A stretch of DNA of 64,000 nt from Sphingomonas sp. 67-36 (GCA_001897375.1 MKSU01000018.1:1-64000), one strand, 5' to 3'. Shown: positions 51,163 through 60,909, numbered from the stretch's first letter. Translations and numbers: made by a program. Notes: a model not told the origin generated them from the sequence alone.

Positions 51163-52506
51163 ATGCTGCGCTGGCTTGGGGATCGTTTATGGGCGCTGTG
51201 CCTTAGCGGCGCGCGCGACCGGCGCGGCGCGATCAGCCCGCTCATGGCCCTGATGATCATCCCGATCGCCGGCGCGACCGCGATGGCGACCGAGGTGGGG
51301 CAATGGTATTATTTCCAGCGCGCGTTGCAGAACGCGGCGGATTCCGCCGCGATCGCGGCCGCGACGAATAACAGTTCCACCGGCAGCACCTATCTGAACG
51401 AGGCGCGCGGCGCCGCGCGCGGCTTCGGCTTCGTCGACGGACAGAGCAACACGACGGTGACGGCGAATGTCGTCACCTGCCCCGCCGGCGCGGGCAGCGG
51501 GGCGACCTGCTATCAGGCACTGCTGACCAAGACGGTGCCGGTCGGGCTGGCCGGAATCGTCGGCTTCGTTGGCGACAAGGGTGGCGGCAAGCAGGGGATC
51601 ATGGCGAGCGCGATCGCTTCCACCGGGCCGGGGGGAACGGGAGGGAAGCAGGCGTGCGTCTGGTCGCTGGGGCCGGGCAATTCCTTCACCAGCAACGGCG
51701 GCCCCAAGCCCGACCTTTCCGGTTGCAGCATCCTCTCGAACGGTAACGCCACCTGCAACGGGCACAATCTCGGCGCGGATTATGGTCTGGCGGTCGGCAC
51801 CGCCTCCGGTTGCGGCAAGACGCAGATTTCGGGCGTGACCGCGCCGACCGACACCTATGCGCCGCTCGCCTCGAACATCCCGCCGAATAATTGCTCAAGC
51901 TATCCCACCGTGCCGAGCAAGAAGAAGGATCCGCCATTGCCCGCCAGCAATGTGCTGACCGGCGCGCAAACGATCAACCAGTCGTTCTGCGGCGACGTCC
52001 AGCTTTCCGGCGACGTGACGCTTTCGGGCAGCAATACGGTGACGATCTTCAACGGCACGCTCGATCTCAACGGCCATACCTTCAAGACCGCCTCCGGGGC
52101 GAGCGCGACCGTGATCTTTTCGGGGACCAATGACGCAAGCTCGGTGCGCGGGCCGAGCGACAGCGGCACGCTGGACATCTCCGCGCCGTCGTCGGGCACC
52201 TGGTCCGGGGTGGCGATCTATCAGGACCCGCGCATGTCGCCGCCGGCTTCCAGCCTCAACATTAGCTATTCCGGCAATCAACCGACGTGGAACATCTCCG
52301 GTCTGGTCTATCTGCCGAAATCGAACGTGACGTTCAGCGGGGCGGTGAACAAATCGGGAAGCGGAACGGCCTGTTTCGTGCTCGTCGCCTATACGATCCT
52401 GGTGAACGGCACGGGCAATATCTTCGCCAACAATACCGCATGCGGTACATCGGGGCTGACGCCGCCGACCGTCGGCGGAGGCACGGTTGTGAGGTTGGTG
52501 CAATGA
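51163..52506 (+). CDS. TadG-like pilus-assembly protein
   Basis: 447 residues. The N-terminus GARDRRGAISPLMALMIIPI, then GQWYYFQRALQNAADSAAIA, is the TadE/TadG-type membrane anchor and early coil. The rest is a large G/S/T-rich extracytoplasmic region with scattered cysteines. No von Willebrand domain is evident, unlike classic TadG. It is the first gene of a four-gene coupled operon. Confidence 0.8.
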   Translation: MLRWLGDRLWALCLSGARDRRGAISPLMALMIIPIAGATAMATEVGQWYYFQRALQNAADSAAIAAATNNSSTGSTYLNEARGAARGFGFVDGQSNTTVTANVVTCPAGAGSGATCYQALLTKTVPVGLAGIVGFVGDKGGGKQGIMASAIASTGPGGTGGKQACVWSLGPGNSFTSNGGPKPDLSGCSILSNGNATCNGHNLGADYGLAVGTASGCGKTQISGVTAPTDTYAPLASNIPPNNCSSYPTVPSKKKDPPLPASNVLTGAQTINQSFCGDVQLSGDVTLSGSNTVTIFNGTLDLNGHTFKTASGASATVIFSGTNDASSVRGPSDSGTLDISAPSSGTWSGVAIYQDPRMSPPASSLNISYSGNQPTWNISGLVYLPKSNVTFSGAVNKSGSGTACFVLVAYTILVNGTGNIFANNTACGTSGLTPPTVGGGTVVRLVQ

Positions 52507-53024
52507 GCCGCGTCCGCATCCGGCCGCGCGGTTTCCTCGCCGACGTGCGCGGCGTGGCGGCGGCGGAGATGGCGCTGGTGCTGCCGATCGCCGCCCTCAT
52601 CACGCTGAACGTCGTCGATCTGGCGACCTATATGTACAGCAGGATGCAAGTCGATCTCGCCGCGCAGCAGGCGGTGGGGGTGGTGCGCCAGCTCTGCACC
52701 GCCAACCCCGTGTCGGTCTGCAACACGACCTATTCGACGCAGATGACCGCCGCCGCGCAGACGACGGGGCTGGGCAATGCCGTCACGCTGGCGGGCGCGC
52801 AGACCAGCGAGGGTCTCTATTGCGCCAGCGCGACCGGCGCGCTGACGTCGGTCGCGGCGGGGACGGCGAATTGCGCCTCGGTGGTTTCGGGCAGCACGGC
52901 GGCGCCGGGGACTTATCTCAAGGTGCAGAGCCAATATACGTTCGCGCCGATCTTCCCGCAGGTTTCGCTGGCGTCGATATTGGGTTCCCCGGTTGTCTCG
53001 ACCGCCTGGATACGCCTGAAATGA
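52503..53024 (+). CDS. TadE-like pseudopilin
   Basis: 173 residues; ATG 52503 overlaps the previous stop (ATGA). FLADVRGVAAAEMALVLPIA shows the pseudopilin motif G|VAAAEM followed by a hydrophobic helix. The mature domain has conserved cysteine pairs (RQLCTANPVSVCNTTYS). It is processed by CpaA in related systems and assists pilus assembly. Confidence 0.82.
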   Translation: MSRVRIRPRGFLADVRGVAAAEMALVLPIAALITLNVVDLATYMYSRMQVDLAAQQAVGVVRQLCTANPVSVCNTTYSTQMTAAAQTTGLGNAVTLAGAQTSEGLYCASATGALTSVAAGTANCASVVSGSTAAPGTYLKVQSQYTFAPIFPQVSLASILGSPVVSTAWIRLK

Positions 53025-53398
53025 CCCGCGCCTTCTTCCGCGACACCGCCGGAGCCGCCGCGGCGGAATTCGCGCTGGTGGTGCCGCTGTTCATCCTGCT
53101 GGTCTTTTCCACGATCAACATGGGCTTCGCCATGTCGGCGATCGTCCGGCTGCATCATGCGACCGAATGGGCCGCGCGCTGCCTGTCGGTGGACAAGAGC
53201 GGCACCTGCACCACGGCGAACATCAGCACCAGGACGAATGCGGTATTCCCGATCGGCGGGATGAGCGCGATCACCTATACGCCGACTGCGCCGGCTTGCG
53301 GCAATCAGGTGGTCGGGAACGGAACCTATAACGTGTTCACCGGCGTGAACACGATCTCGTTCACGTTTCGCGCTCGCGCCTGCTACCCGCTGATCTGA
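53021..53398 (+). CDS. TadE/TadF-like pseudopilin
   Basis: 125 residues; ATG 53021 overlaps the previous stop. FFRDTAGAAAAEFALVVPLF has the G|AAAAEF cleavage motif and hydrophobic helix. The remainder is a small extracytoplasmic domain with four cysteines. Its stop overlaps the peptidase start (TGATG). Confidence 0.82.
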   Translation: MTRAFFRDTAGAAAAEFALVVPLFILLVFSTINMGFAMSAIVRLHHATEWAARCLSVDKSGTCTTANISTRTNAVFPIGGMSAITYTPTAPACGNQVVGNGTYNVFTGVNTISFTFRARACYPLI

Positions 53399-54015
53399 TG
53401 CGCGGCGCGGCGCTTCTTCCTATGGGGCTGGCACTGACGCTTCCGTCCCCCGCATGGGCGGCGGAGAGCGGGACGGTGCCCGCCGCCGCTCCCGCCGGGC
53501 ATGGCGGCGTCGTGTTCGGCCGCGCGGTCGACCTTGCGGGCACGCCGATGGTGCTGAAGCGTCCGCCCGCGCCGGTACTACCCGCCGCCGCTTCCGGCGC
53601 ATCGGGAGCAGGCGGGGCGTTCGCGATGCCGGCCGGGATGCCGGTCGCCGCGCGCGCGCTGACCAGCGGCTTCGGCCTGCGCCAGCATCCGTTGCTCGGC
53701 GAGCGCCGCGCGCATCTCGGCCTCGATCTCGCCGCGCCGACCGGTGCGCCGATCGTCGCCACCTCGCCGGGGATCGTCAGCGCGGGGGGATGGTATGGCG
53801 GCTATGGCTCGGCGGTCGTGCTGGACCATGGGGGCGGCGTCCAGACGCTCTACGGCCATATGTCGCGGCGCAATGTCGTGGTCGGCCAGCGCGTGCGGCG
53901 CGGCGACGTGATCGGCTTCGTCGGTTCGACCGGCCTGTCGACCGGCCCGCACCTGCATTACGAGGTCCGTGTCGGCAGCCGGCCAGTGGACCCGATCTCG
54001 ACGCTCGCGAAATAA
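53398..54015 (+). CDS. M23-family peptidoglycan endopeptidase, pilus-operon linked
   Basis: 205 residues. The Sec signal ends in PSPAWA. The LytM domain has FGLRQHPLLGERRAHLGLDL (H and D zinc ligands in HLGLD), YGHMSRRNVVVGQRVRRGDV and GPHLHYEVRVG (HxH). The zinc ligands appear complete, so it should cleave peptide cross-links. It is coupled to the TadE-like gene, suggesting it opens the wall for pilus or secretin insertion. Confidence 0.88.
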   Translation: MRGAALLPMGLALTLPSPAWAAESGTVPAAAPAGHGGVVFGRAVDLAGTPMVLKRPPAPVLPAAASGASGAGGAFAMPAGMPVAARALTSGFGLRQHPLLGERRAHLGLDLAAPTGAPIVATSPGIVSAGGWYGGYGSAVVLDHGGGVQTLYGHMSRRNVVVGQRVRRGDVIGFVGSTGLSTGPHLHYEVRVGSRPVDPISTLAK

Positions 54016-54081
54016 GCGCGAGGCGCCGCGAATCGGGCGTTTTTCTCTGACGATCGTGGGCGGTCGCTCCGACGCGGCGGC

Positions 54082-54167
54082 TGGTGGAAGGGGCTGGATT
54101 CGAACCAGCGTACACTTGCGTGGGCAGATTTACAGTCTGCTGCCTTTAACCACTCGGCCACCCTTCC
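54082..54167 (-). tRNA. tRNA-Tyr(GTA)
   Basis: On the minus strand the gene starts GGAAGGGTGGCCGAGTGG, has CTGTAAA in the anticodon loop (anticodon GTA), a long variable arm as in class II tRNAs, GGTTCGAATCC in the T arm and an encoded CCA. Class II structure plus GTA gives tyrosine. Confidence 0.95.
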
Positions 54168-54302
54168 AATGGGGCCGCTTCGTCAAAGCGAGGGCGCCCA
54201 ATGCCGAAGCGGAGGGGCGCTGTCAACGCACTGGCGTTCGTCCCGGCCACGCGGCATAGCATCGCGCAACAAAATAACGCCAAAAGGGAAGCCTCAAAGC
54301 AT

Positions 54303-55898
54303 ATGCGTCATCTATTGCTCGCGGCGGCGGCGGTCATCGCCGCGCCCGCCCAGGCGCAGGATCAGGCCGCGACCGCGCGAATCATCGACGAGGGCATGAG
54401 CCATTCGCAGGTGATGCTCACCGCGCAGCATCTCAGCGACGTGATCGGCCCGCGCCTCACCAACTCGCCCGCGATGCGCAAGGCGGAGCAGTGGACGCAG
54501 GCGCAATTCCGCGACTGGGGGTTGAAGAACGTCCACAAGGAAGGATATCTGTTCGGCCGGGGCTGGTGGATCGAGAAATCGAGCGTGCGGATGGTCACGC
54601 CGCGCCCGATCCAGCTCACCGCGATCCCGATCGCCTGGACCCCGCCGACCAACGGCGCGATCAGCGCGCCGATCGTCGTCGCGCCGATGAAGCGCGCGCG
54701 GGATTTCGCGCAATACAAGGGCAAGCTCGCGGGCAAGATCGTGCTGGTATCCCAGCCCGGCACCGGATCGGAGAACACCAGGCCGCCGTTCCATCGCTAT
54801 ACGGGGGAGGAACTGGCGAAGCTCGATACGTTCGAGCAGCCGACATACGATCCCGACGCCGACAAGCGCACGCTGGAGCGCGCCGATTTCGAGAAGCAGC
54901 GCGACGCCTTCCTGAAGGAGGAGGGCGCGCTCGCCTATGCCACCATCTCCTATCGCGACGGGATGCTGCTGCACGGCGAAGGCTATATGTTCGAGACGGG
55001 CAAGTCGCCGGCGCTGCCCGGCGTGCAGATCGCGGCGGAGGATTACCGCCGCCTCGCGCGGCTGGCGAAGATCGGCGAGGCGCCGACGCTCGAGATCGAC
55101 AGCGTGACGCATTACGACGACAGCGATCCGAACGCCTATAATATCATCGCCGAAATCCCCGGCACCGATCCCAAGGCAGGCTTCGTGATGGCAGGCGCGC
55201 ATCTGGATAGCTGGGTCGCGGGTGACGGCGCGACCGACAATGCCGCCGGCTCGGCGATGATCATGGAGGCGGCGCGCATCCTCGCGACGCTCGGCGTGCG
55301 GCCGAAGCGCACGATCCGCTTCGCCCTGTGGAGCGGCGAGGAGCAGGCGCTGCTCGGCAGCCTCGCCTGGGTGGAGAAGAATCTCGCGACACGCGGCGGC
55401 CCGAACGATCCGCCGCTGACCGGCGAGCGACGCTATTACGAATGGCCGAAGCGTTGGCCGATCAACAGGCAGCCGGGTTATGACGCGCTGGCGGCCTATT
55501 TCAACATCGACAACGGCTCCGGCAAACTGCGCGGCATCTATGCCGAGAACAATCCGGCAGCGGCGAAGATCTTCGAAAGCTGGATGGGGCCCTTTCACTC
55601 GATGGGGATGACGCAGGTGGCGGTCGCCCCGACCGAGGGGACCGACCACGTCTTCATGCAGGCGGTCGGCGCGCCCGGCTTCCAGTTCATCCAGGATCCG
55701 CTGGATTACGAGACGCGGACGCACCATTCCTCCGCCGACACCTACGACCACCTGAAGGGCGACGACATGCGGCAGGGGGCGACGATCCTCGCGTCTTTCC
55801 TGCTCAACGCAGCCGATGCCGAAAAGCCCTTGCCGCGCCCGCCGCTGCCGACCAAGCCGGCGGTCACCGATCCCTTCGCTTATCCGGAAAACAACTGA
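54303..55898 (+). CDS. Secreted M28-type aminopeptidase
   Basis: 531 residues from ATG 54303, chosen because MRHLLLAAAAVIAAPAQAQ is a signal peptide. The metallopeptidase domain has VMAGAHLDSW, DGATDNAAGSAM and FALWSGEEQALLGS, giving the H, D and EE zinc and catalytic positions of M28 peptidases. A PA-like insert lies around 130-260. Probably periplasmic peptide breakdown. Its stop overlaps the rlmB start. Confidence 0.88.
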   Translation: MRHLLLAAAAVIAAPAQAQDQAATARIIDEGMSHSQVMLTAQHLSDVIGPRLTNSPAMRKAEQWTQAQFRDWGLKNVHKEGYLFGRGWWIEKSSVRMVTPRPIQLTAIPIAWTPPTNGAISAPIVVAPMKRARDFAQYKGKLAGKIVLVSQPGTGSENTRPPFHRYTGEELAKLDTFEQPTYDPDADKRTLERADFEKQRDAFLKEEGALAYATISYRDGMLLHGEGYMFETGKSPALPGVQIAAEDYRRLARLAKIGEAPTLEIDSVTHYDDSDPNAYNIIAEIPGTDPKAGFVMAGAHLDSWVAGDGATDNAAGSAMIMEAARILATLGVRPKRTIRFALWSGEEQALLGSLAWVEKNLATRGGPNDPPLTGERRYYEWPKRWPINRQPGYDALAAYFNIDNGSGKLRGIYAENNPAAAKIFESWMGPFHSMGMTQVAVAPTEGTDHVFMQAVGAPGFQFIQDPLDYETRTHHSSADTYDHLKGDDMRQGATILASFLLNAADAEKPLPRPPLPTKPAVTDPFAYPENN

Positions 55899-56644
55899 TG
55901 GCCCGTCGCGGACACCGACCCTCCCAGCCAACCGGCGGCCGCCCCCGCTTCTGGGGGCGCCATGCCGTGATCGCGGCGCTGGCCAATCCCGAACGCAACG
56001 TGCGCAAGCTGTGGGGCACGCGCGAGGCGCTGGCAGCGCTCGATCTGCCGCCGGTGCTGCCGGTGGTCTATGCCGATGTCGCCGATCTCGGGCGGATGGT
56101 GCCCAATGACGCGCCGCATCAGGGGCTGGTGGCGGAGGTCGATCCGCTGGAGGAAATCTGGCTCGGCGACCTGCTGGAGCAGGGGCGTGACGACCGCCGC
56201 CCGCTCGTGGTGCTCGATCAGGTGACCGACCCGCATAATGTCGGCGCGATCATGCGCTCGGCGGCGGCGTTCGACGCGCTCGGCATCATAACGCAGGACC
56301 GCCACGCACCGCCCGAATCCGGCGTGCTGGCGCGCTCCGCCTCCGGCGCGCTGGAGACGGTGCCGTGGGTGCGGGTGGTGAACCTGGCCCGCGCGCTGGA
56401 CGAGATCGCGGAGGCCGGCTTCTGGCGCATCGGCCTCACCGGCCACGCGACGCTGACGCTGGCGGAGGCGATGGGCGAGGCGCGCATCGCGGTGGTGCTC
56501 GGCGCGGAGGGCGAGGGGATGCGCCAGAACACCGAGGCGCATTGCGACCAGCTCGCGAAGCTGCCGATCTCGCCGAAAGTGGAGAGCCTCAACGTATCGA
56601 ACGCGGCCGCGATCGCGCTCTATGCGGTGACGGCGCGGGGGTAG
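55898..56644 (+). CDS. rlmB: 23S rRNA 2'-O-methyltransferase RlmB
   Basis: 248 residues. An N-terminal substrate-binding domain (GRHAVIAALANPERNVRKL) precedes the SPOUT domain with motif 1 DQVTDPHNVGAIMRSAAAF, motif 2 VVLGAEGEGM and motif 3 ISPKVESLNVSNAAAIALY. It methylates Gm2251 of 23S rRNA in the family. The basic N-terminal tail MARRGHRPSQPTGGRPR is typical of alphaproteobacterial members. Confidence 0.9.
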   Translation: MARRGHRPSQPTGGRPRFWGRHAVIAALANPERNVRKLWGTREALAALDLPPVLPVVYADVADLGRMVPNDAPHQGLVAEVDPLEEIWLGDLLEQGRDDRRPLVVLDQVTDPHNVGAIMRSAAAFDALGIITQDRHAPPESGVLARSASGALETVPWVRVVNLARALDEIAEAGFWRIGLTGHATLTLAEAMGEARIAVVLGAEGEGMRQNTEAHCDQLAKLPISPKVESLNVSNAAAIALYAVTARG

Positions 56645-56668
56645 GGGGACTCTCCCGCGCTCCGTTTG

Positions 56669-56730
56669 CCCTGAGCTTGTCGAAGGACTGTTTTCCTGGC
56701 GAGGAAGGGCGGGGCTTCGACAGGCTCAGC
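56669..56730. repeat. REP-like inverted repeat of sphingomonad type
   Basis: CCTGAGCTTGTCGAAG (56670-56685) and CTTCGACAGGCTCAGC (56715-56730) are inverted copies with two mismatches, separated by 29 bases. This sequence type is dispersed between genes in sphingomonad genomes. It follows rlmB and may fold into a long stem in RNA. The rest of the gap to 56866 holds no gene. Confidence 0.75.
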
Positions 56731-56866
56731 CCGATTGAGGGGAGTGTGCGAGCCGTCGCGGCGGAGCCGCGCCGTCGGACGGGTTCGCTGGCGCGACCCG
56801 CCGGCCGTGACGGGCGATGCGCCTTGGCGCGCCGGCGCCGTCGCTTCGCCGGCGCGCCTTCGTCCG

Positions 56867-57184
56867 TCAGTCCTCCGCGGCGATCGTCACCTTCAGCCCG
56901 TCCAGCGCGTCGCTGAACGGAATCTGGCACGACAGGCGCGAATTCTCGTTACGGTCGCTCGACGAATCGAGCAGGTCGTTCTCGTCCTCGCTCATCGCGG
57001 GCAGTTTGACCGCAAATTCCGGGTCGACATGGACGTGGCAGGTCGCGCAGCTGCAGCAGCCGCCGCACAAAGCCAGGATTTCGTCGATGCCGCCATCGCG
57101 GATCACTTCCATCACCGACAGGCCCGCCTCGCCGTCAAGCTCGCGTTCTTCCCCATCCCGCGTAACGACGATAAGCTTAGGCAT
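56867..57184 (-). CDS. Adrenodoxin-type 2Fe-2S ferredoxin
   Basis: 105 residues from ATG 57184 (an ATG one codon earlier is also possible). The cluster ligands are in [15 protein letters not shown] (C-x5-C-x2-C) and the fourth in [19 protein letters not shown] is the acidic interaction helix. Such ferredoxins feed electrons to P450s or FeS assembly. It is divergent from the glycosylase gene. Confidence 0.92.
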   Translation of the reverse strand: MPKLIVVTRDGEERELDGEAGLSVMEVIRDGGIDEILALCGGCCSCATCHVHVDPEFAVKLPAMSEDENDLLDSSSDRNENSRLSCQIPFSDALDGLKVTIAAED

Positions 57185-57238
57185 CATGCTCTCCGTGAAA
57201 TTCCCACTGCCCCATGCCTTCCTTAGCGCGACGCTGCA

Positions 57239-57868
57239 ATGGGGTTGAGCGAGACGCAACTGCGCGCCGGCGTTGATGCGCTGGGCGCAATCGAGCCGAA
57301 ATTCGCCGCCGCGCTCGCCCGCGTCGGCTATCCCGCCCCCCGCATCCGCGCGCGCGGCTACATCACCTTGCTGCGCACGATCGTCGGCCAGCAGGTCAGC
57401 GTGAAGGCCGCCGACGCGGTGTGGCGCAAGCTGGAGGCTCAGGTCGGCGATCCGACCGACCCGGCGATCATCGCCCGCGCCAGCGACGACGAGCTGCGCG
57501 CCTGCGGTTTCTCGCGCCAGAAATCGGGCTATGCGCGCAGCCTCGCCGACGAGGTGCTGAGCGGGCGACTCGATCTCGCCGCGCTGCCGGCGGACGACGA
57601 GGAGGCGATCGCCGCGCTGACGCGGGTGAAGGGCATCGGCCGCTGGTCGGCGGAAATCTATCTGCTGTTCGCGGAAGGGCGGCCGGATATCTGGCCGGCG
57701 GGCGACCTCGCGGTGCAGATCGAGGTCGGTCGCATCCTCGGCCACGAATCCCGCCCGAGCGAGAAGCATACGCGCGAGCTGGCCGAGGCATGGCGCCCGC
57801 ATCGCGGCGCGGCGGCGATCTTCACCTGGCACCATTATGGCGCGGGGATGGACGCCGCGCCGGTATGA
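57239..57868 (+). CDS. DNA-3-methyladenine glycosylase, AlkA-like
   Basis: 209 residues. The helix-hairpin-helix-GPD fold is shown by [20 protein letters not shown], the hairpin [16 protein letters not shown] and [11 protein letters not shown] with the catalytic aspartate. It removes alkylated purines from DNA. It lacks the long N-terminal domain of E. coli AlkA, as usual for compact members. No adaptive-response partner is adjacent. Confidence 0.88.
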   Translation: MGLSETQLRAGVDALGAIEPKFAAALARVGYPAPRIRARGYITLLRTIVGQQVSVKAADAVWRKLEAQVGDPTDPAIIARASDDELRACGFSRQKSGYARSLADEVLSGRLDLAALPADDEEAIAALTRVKGIGRWSAEIYLLFAEGRPDIWPAGDLAVQIEVGRILGHESRPSEKHTRELAEAWRPHRGAAAIFTWHHYGAGMDAAPV

Positions 57869-57874
57869 CCGCCG

Positions 57875-58297
57875 TCAGCGCGCCGGCTGCCACACCTGCG
57901 TCTGGCAGAACATCGCGACGCAGCCCTGCACGTTGAGCGAACCGTCGGCATTGCGGGCGACGATCGACTTGAACGTCCGGCCCCGGCGCGGGTCGTAGAT
58001 CTCGCCGCGCCAGTCCTTGCCGCTGTCCGTCAGGCCCGACAGGATCGCCATCCCGAGCAACGGGCGCGAGCGCAGGGCGGGATCGACGTTCCTCGCATCG
58101 ACCGACGCTCCGTTCGGCGCGGGCTTCACCACGGTCGCGAGCTTGCCGCACATCGCCGCGCCGCATGCGGCGATCGCGACGATCCCCGATCCGTCCGCCG
58201 TCAGATAGCGGCCGGCGATCGGATCGGCGGCATGGGCCGTCCCCGCGAGGCCGAGGAGCAAGGGCGCGGCGAGGACGGGAAAGCGAAGGCGCGTCAT
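57875..58297 (-). CDS. Secreted DUF2147-family protein
   Basis: 140 residues from ATG 58297, with signal LAAPLLLGLAGTAHA. DPIAGRYLTADGSGIVAIAA, GKDWRGEIYDPRRGRTFKS and LNVQGCVAMFCQTQVW match the small periplasmic DUF2147 family of unknown function. It has four cysteines, perhaps two disulfides. The longer upstream frame is a shadow of mntH. Confidence 0.85.
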   Translation of the reverse strand: MTRLRFPVLAAPLLLGLAGTAHAADPIAGRYLTADGSGIVAIAACGAAMCGKLATVVKPAPNGASVDARNVDPALRSRPLLGMAILSGLTDSGKDWRGEIYDPRRGRTFKSIVARNADGSLNVQGCVAMFCQTQVWQPAR

Positions 58298-58399
58298 GTC
58301 GCGAAACGTGCCGGTCGCGCTCCGCCCACGCAAGCGCTTTCCGTCGCATTTCGCGATCATGGTTGAACCGCGCGGCGTGCTTCCGCATTGAGGCGGGCA

Positions 58400-59698
58400 A
58401 TGGACACCATGCGCTCCCTGCCCGAAAGCCACGGCTCCGTCGCCGTGCCGCGCGGCGGCGGGTTCTGGCGCAAGCTGCTCGCCTTCATCGGGCCGGGCTG
58501 GCTGGTCGCGGTCGGCTATATGGATCCGGGCAACTGGGCGACCGACATCGCCGGCGGATCGGCGTTCGGCTACGCCCTGCTGTCGGTCGTCCTGCTGTCG
58601 AACCTGATGGCGATCGTGCTTCAGGCGCTCGCCGCGCGGCTCGGGATCGGCGCGGGGATGGATTTGGCGCAGGCGTGCCGCGCGCATTATCCGCGCCGCA
58701 TCACGCTGTTTCTGTGGATATTGTGCGAGATCGCGATCGTCGCCTGCGATCTTGCCGAAGTATTGGGCACGGCGATCGCGCTGAAGCTGCTGTTCGGCCT
58801 GCCGCTGGTCGCTGGCGTGTGCCTCACCGCGCTGGACGTGTTCCTGATCCTCGCGTTGCAACGCTTCGGCTTCCGGCGGCTGGAGGCGTTCATCGCTGCG
58901 CTGCTGATCGTGATCGCCGGCTGTTTCGCGCTGGAACTGGCCTGGGCCGGGCCGGACTGGCGCGCGGCGGCGCGCGGGCTGGTGCCGACGGCGGAGATCG
59001 TGCGCAACCCGGCGATGCTCTATATCGCGATCGGCATCCTCGGCGCGACGGTGATGCCGCACAACCTCTACCTCCACTCGGCGGTGGTGCAGACCCGCGC
59101 GTTCGGGCGCGACGACCACGACCGGCGCGAGGCGATCCGGCTGGCAACGATCGATTCGACCGTCTCGCTCGGCCTCGCCTTCTTCATCAACGCCGCGATC
59201 CTCGTGCTGGCGGCGGCGACCTTCCATGTCGCGGGGCGCACCGGCGTGGCGGAGATCGAGGAGGCGCACCGCCTGCTCGCGCCGATGCTCGGGGTGGGCG
59301 CGGCGAGCACGGTGTTCGCCATCGCGCTTCTGGCGAGCGGGCAGAATTCCACCGTCACCGGCACGCTCGCCGGGCAGGTGGTGATGGAGGGCTTCCTCGA
59401 CCTGCGCCTGCCGATGTGGCTGCGGCGGCTGGTGACGCGCGGGCTGGCGCTGGTGCCGGCGGTCGTGGTCGTGGTGGCGATGGGTGATCGCGGCGCGACG
59501 CCGCTGCTGCTGCTCAGCCAGGTGATCCTGTCGATGCAATTGCCGTTCGCGGTGATCCCGCTCGTCGCCTTCAGCGGCAGCGCGAAGGTGATGGGCGCCC
59601 ACGCCGCGCCGCGCTGGCTGATCGCGGTTGCCTGGATCGTCGCGGCGCTGATCGTGGTGCTGAACGCGGTGCTGCTGTGGGGGATCGCGTTCGGCTGA
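58400..59698 (+). CDS. mntH: NRAMP divalent metal transporter MntH
   Basis: 432 residues from ATG 58400 (GAGGCGGG upstream). Eleven or so membrane segments. The metal site is shown by [14 protein letters not shown] in TM1 and [14 protein letters not shown] in TM6. It imports Mn2+ (and Fe2+) with protons. A non-ATG frame extension 5' is ignored. Confidence 0.93.
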   Translation: MDTMRSLPESHGSVAVPRGGGFWRKLLAFIGPGWLVAVGYMDPGNWATDIAGGSAFGYALLSVVLLSNLMAIVLQALAARLGIGAGMDLAQACRAHYPRRITLFLWILCEIAIVACDLAEVLGTAIALKLLFGLPLVAGVCLTALDVFLILALQRFGFRRLEAFIAALLIVIAGCFALELAWAGPDWRAAARGLVPTAEIVRNPAMLYIAIGILGATVMPHNLYLHSAVVQTRAFGRDDHDRREAIRLATIDSTVSLGLAFFINAAILVLAAATFHVAGRTGVAEIEEAHRLLAPMLGVGAASTVFAIALLASGQNSTVTGTLAGQVVMEGFLDLRLPMWLRRLVTRGLALVPAVVVVVAMGDRGATPLLLLSQVILSMQLPFAVIPLVAFSGSAKVMGAHAAPRWLIAVAWIVAALIVVLNAVLLWGIAFG

Positions 59699-59700
59699 GT

Positions 59701-60480
59701 TCAGCCGATCAGCCGTGCCGCGATCGCCTCGCGCCGGGCGGCATCCACGCCCAGCGCCTGCTCGGCATAGGTTTCGACATTGCCGTGCCGCTCGCGGATC
59801 GCCGCGAGCGCGGTGTGGAGATAATCCGCCTCCACCGACATGAGCGCGATCACCGCCTCGTCGCTCATCCGCGGGCCGTAGCGTTCGCGCACCGACACGG
59901 CCGCGCTGGCGATGCGCCGCTCGGGATCGCCGGCGGTGTTGGTGAGGAGATAATCCGCCATCACATCGTCCTCGCCGACGCCGAGCAGGCTGTGGAGCAA
60001 TGCGACCGCCAGCCCGGTGCGATCCTTGCCGGCGAGGCAGTGGAGCAGGCTCGCCCCGTCGCGCGTCGCCAGCGCCTCGAAATAGAGGCTGAGCGAGCCG
60101 GTCAGCACGTCGCGAAAGGGCATGGTGGCGTAGAGCCGCCGCATCGCCGCGCGCGCTTCCGTGGCGGTGGCGATGCCGGCGCCGGCTTCTTCGTGCGGAG
60201 CGAGTTCGCTGCCGGTCGTCTCGCCCGGCGCGAACAGCACCGTGCCGTCGAAGCCGTCATGGCGGCGGCACGGGGCGAGGCGGCGTTCCGTATCGCCGCG
60301 CAGGTCGATCACGGTGGCGATACGCAGCCCGGCGAGTCCGGCAAGGTCCCCTGGAGTTGCATCGCCATGCTGGCCGGAACGCCACAGCAGGCCGCTGCGC
60401 ATCAGCCCCGATCGCGTGCGATAGCCGCCATAGTCGCGGAAGTTGTGGATGCCCTCGAAACTCAGCACGCGATCGGTCAT
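59701..60480 (-). CDS. Tyrosine/serine protein phosphatase
   Basis: 259 residues from ATG 60480 (MTDRVLSFEGIHNFRDYGGY). GIHNFRDYGGYRTRSG and the active site LLHCLAGKDRTGLAVALL (HCxxGKDRTG) place it in the bacterial PF13350-type phosphatase family. It is cytoplasmic, with no signal. It lies convergent to mntH, two bases after its stop. Confidence 0.9.
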   Translation of the reverse strand: MTDRVLSFEGIHNFRDYGGYRTRSGLMRSGLLWRSGQHGDATPGDLAGLAGLRIATVIDLRGDTERRLAPCRRHDGFDGTVLFAPGETTGSELAPHEEAGAGIATATEARAAMRRLYATMPFRDVLTGSLSLYFEALATRDGASLLHCLAGKDRTGLAVALLHSLLGVGEDDVMADYLLTNTAGDPERRIASAAVSVRERYGPRMSDEAVIALMSVEADYLHTALAAIRERHGNVETYAEQALGVDAARREAIAARLIG

Positions 60481-60543
60481 GCGAATCGCGCTACCCGATC
60501 GCCGCGCCCTTGTCGCCATCCAGTCGATGGGACGCGCTCGCGC

Positions 60544-60578
60544 AAAAAGAAAGGGCGACGGACCGAAGTCCGCCGCCC
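60544..60578 (-). terminator. Strong intrinsic terminator after Flp pilin gene
   Basis: In the leftward transcript GGGCGGCGGAC (60578-60568), loop TTCG and GTCCGTCGCCC (60563-60553) form an 11-bp stem with one G-U pair and a UUCG tetraloop. TTTCTTTTT follows. It ends the 60607 pilin message. Confidence 0.88.
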
Positions 60579-60606
60579 GTTCCTTTTGAATTTCGAACGT
60601 GAACGC

Positions 60607-60774
60607 TTAGCTGGCGTTCATGTTGCTCGAAACGTTGTTGAAGGTCGTGGTCAGCTTGCTGCCCAGACCCTGCATGGCGCCGATCGCGGCGACGGCGATG
60701 AGCGCGGCGATCAGACCGTACTCGATCGCGGTGGCGCCCTTCGAATTCTTCAGGAAGGTCCGAATCTTCTGCAT
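60607..60774 (-). CDS. Flp-family pilin
   Basis: 55 residues from ATG 60774 (MQKIRTFLKNSKGATAIEYG). G|ATAIEYGLIAALIAVAAIGA is the Flp cleavage and helix. It lies 11 kb from the tad cluster and ends before a strong terminator. Probably a paralogous or minor pilin, or the major one. Confidence 0.9.
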   Translation of the reverse strand: MQKIRTFLKNSKGATAIEYGLIAALIAVAAIGAMQGLGSKLTTTFNNVSSNMNAS

Positions 60775-60909
60775 ACTCGATCTCCAGTGGTAATCTATTG
60801 CTTCAGTCACCCGACTGGATCGAGGGTCCCCCATCCAGCAAGCGAATCGATAGAATGTCTGGGTTGAGGAATGTTTAAGGCGGGCAAATTCAGCGCGCGG
60901 AGCGGCGGA

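Noticed and set aside
54312-55931. 539-codon leftward frame opposite the M28 peptidase
   Set aside because: Arginine-rich antisense frame; the plus strand has a signal peptide and metallopeptidase motifs.
56869-57835. Extended ferredoxin frame of 322 codons
   Set aside because: Everything before [11 protein letters not shown] lies antisense to the AlkA-like gene; only the last 105 codons form a ferredoxin.
57875-59602. 575-codon leftward frame across mntH
   Set aside because: Only its last 140 codons (from ATG 58297, with a signal peptide) are real; the rest is antisense to a well-conserved transporter.
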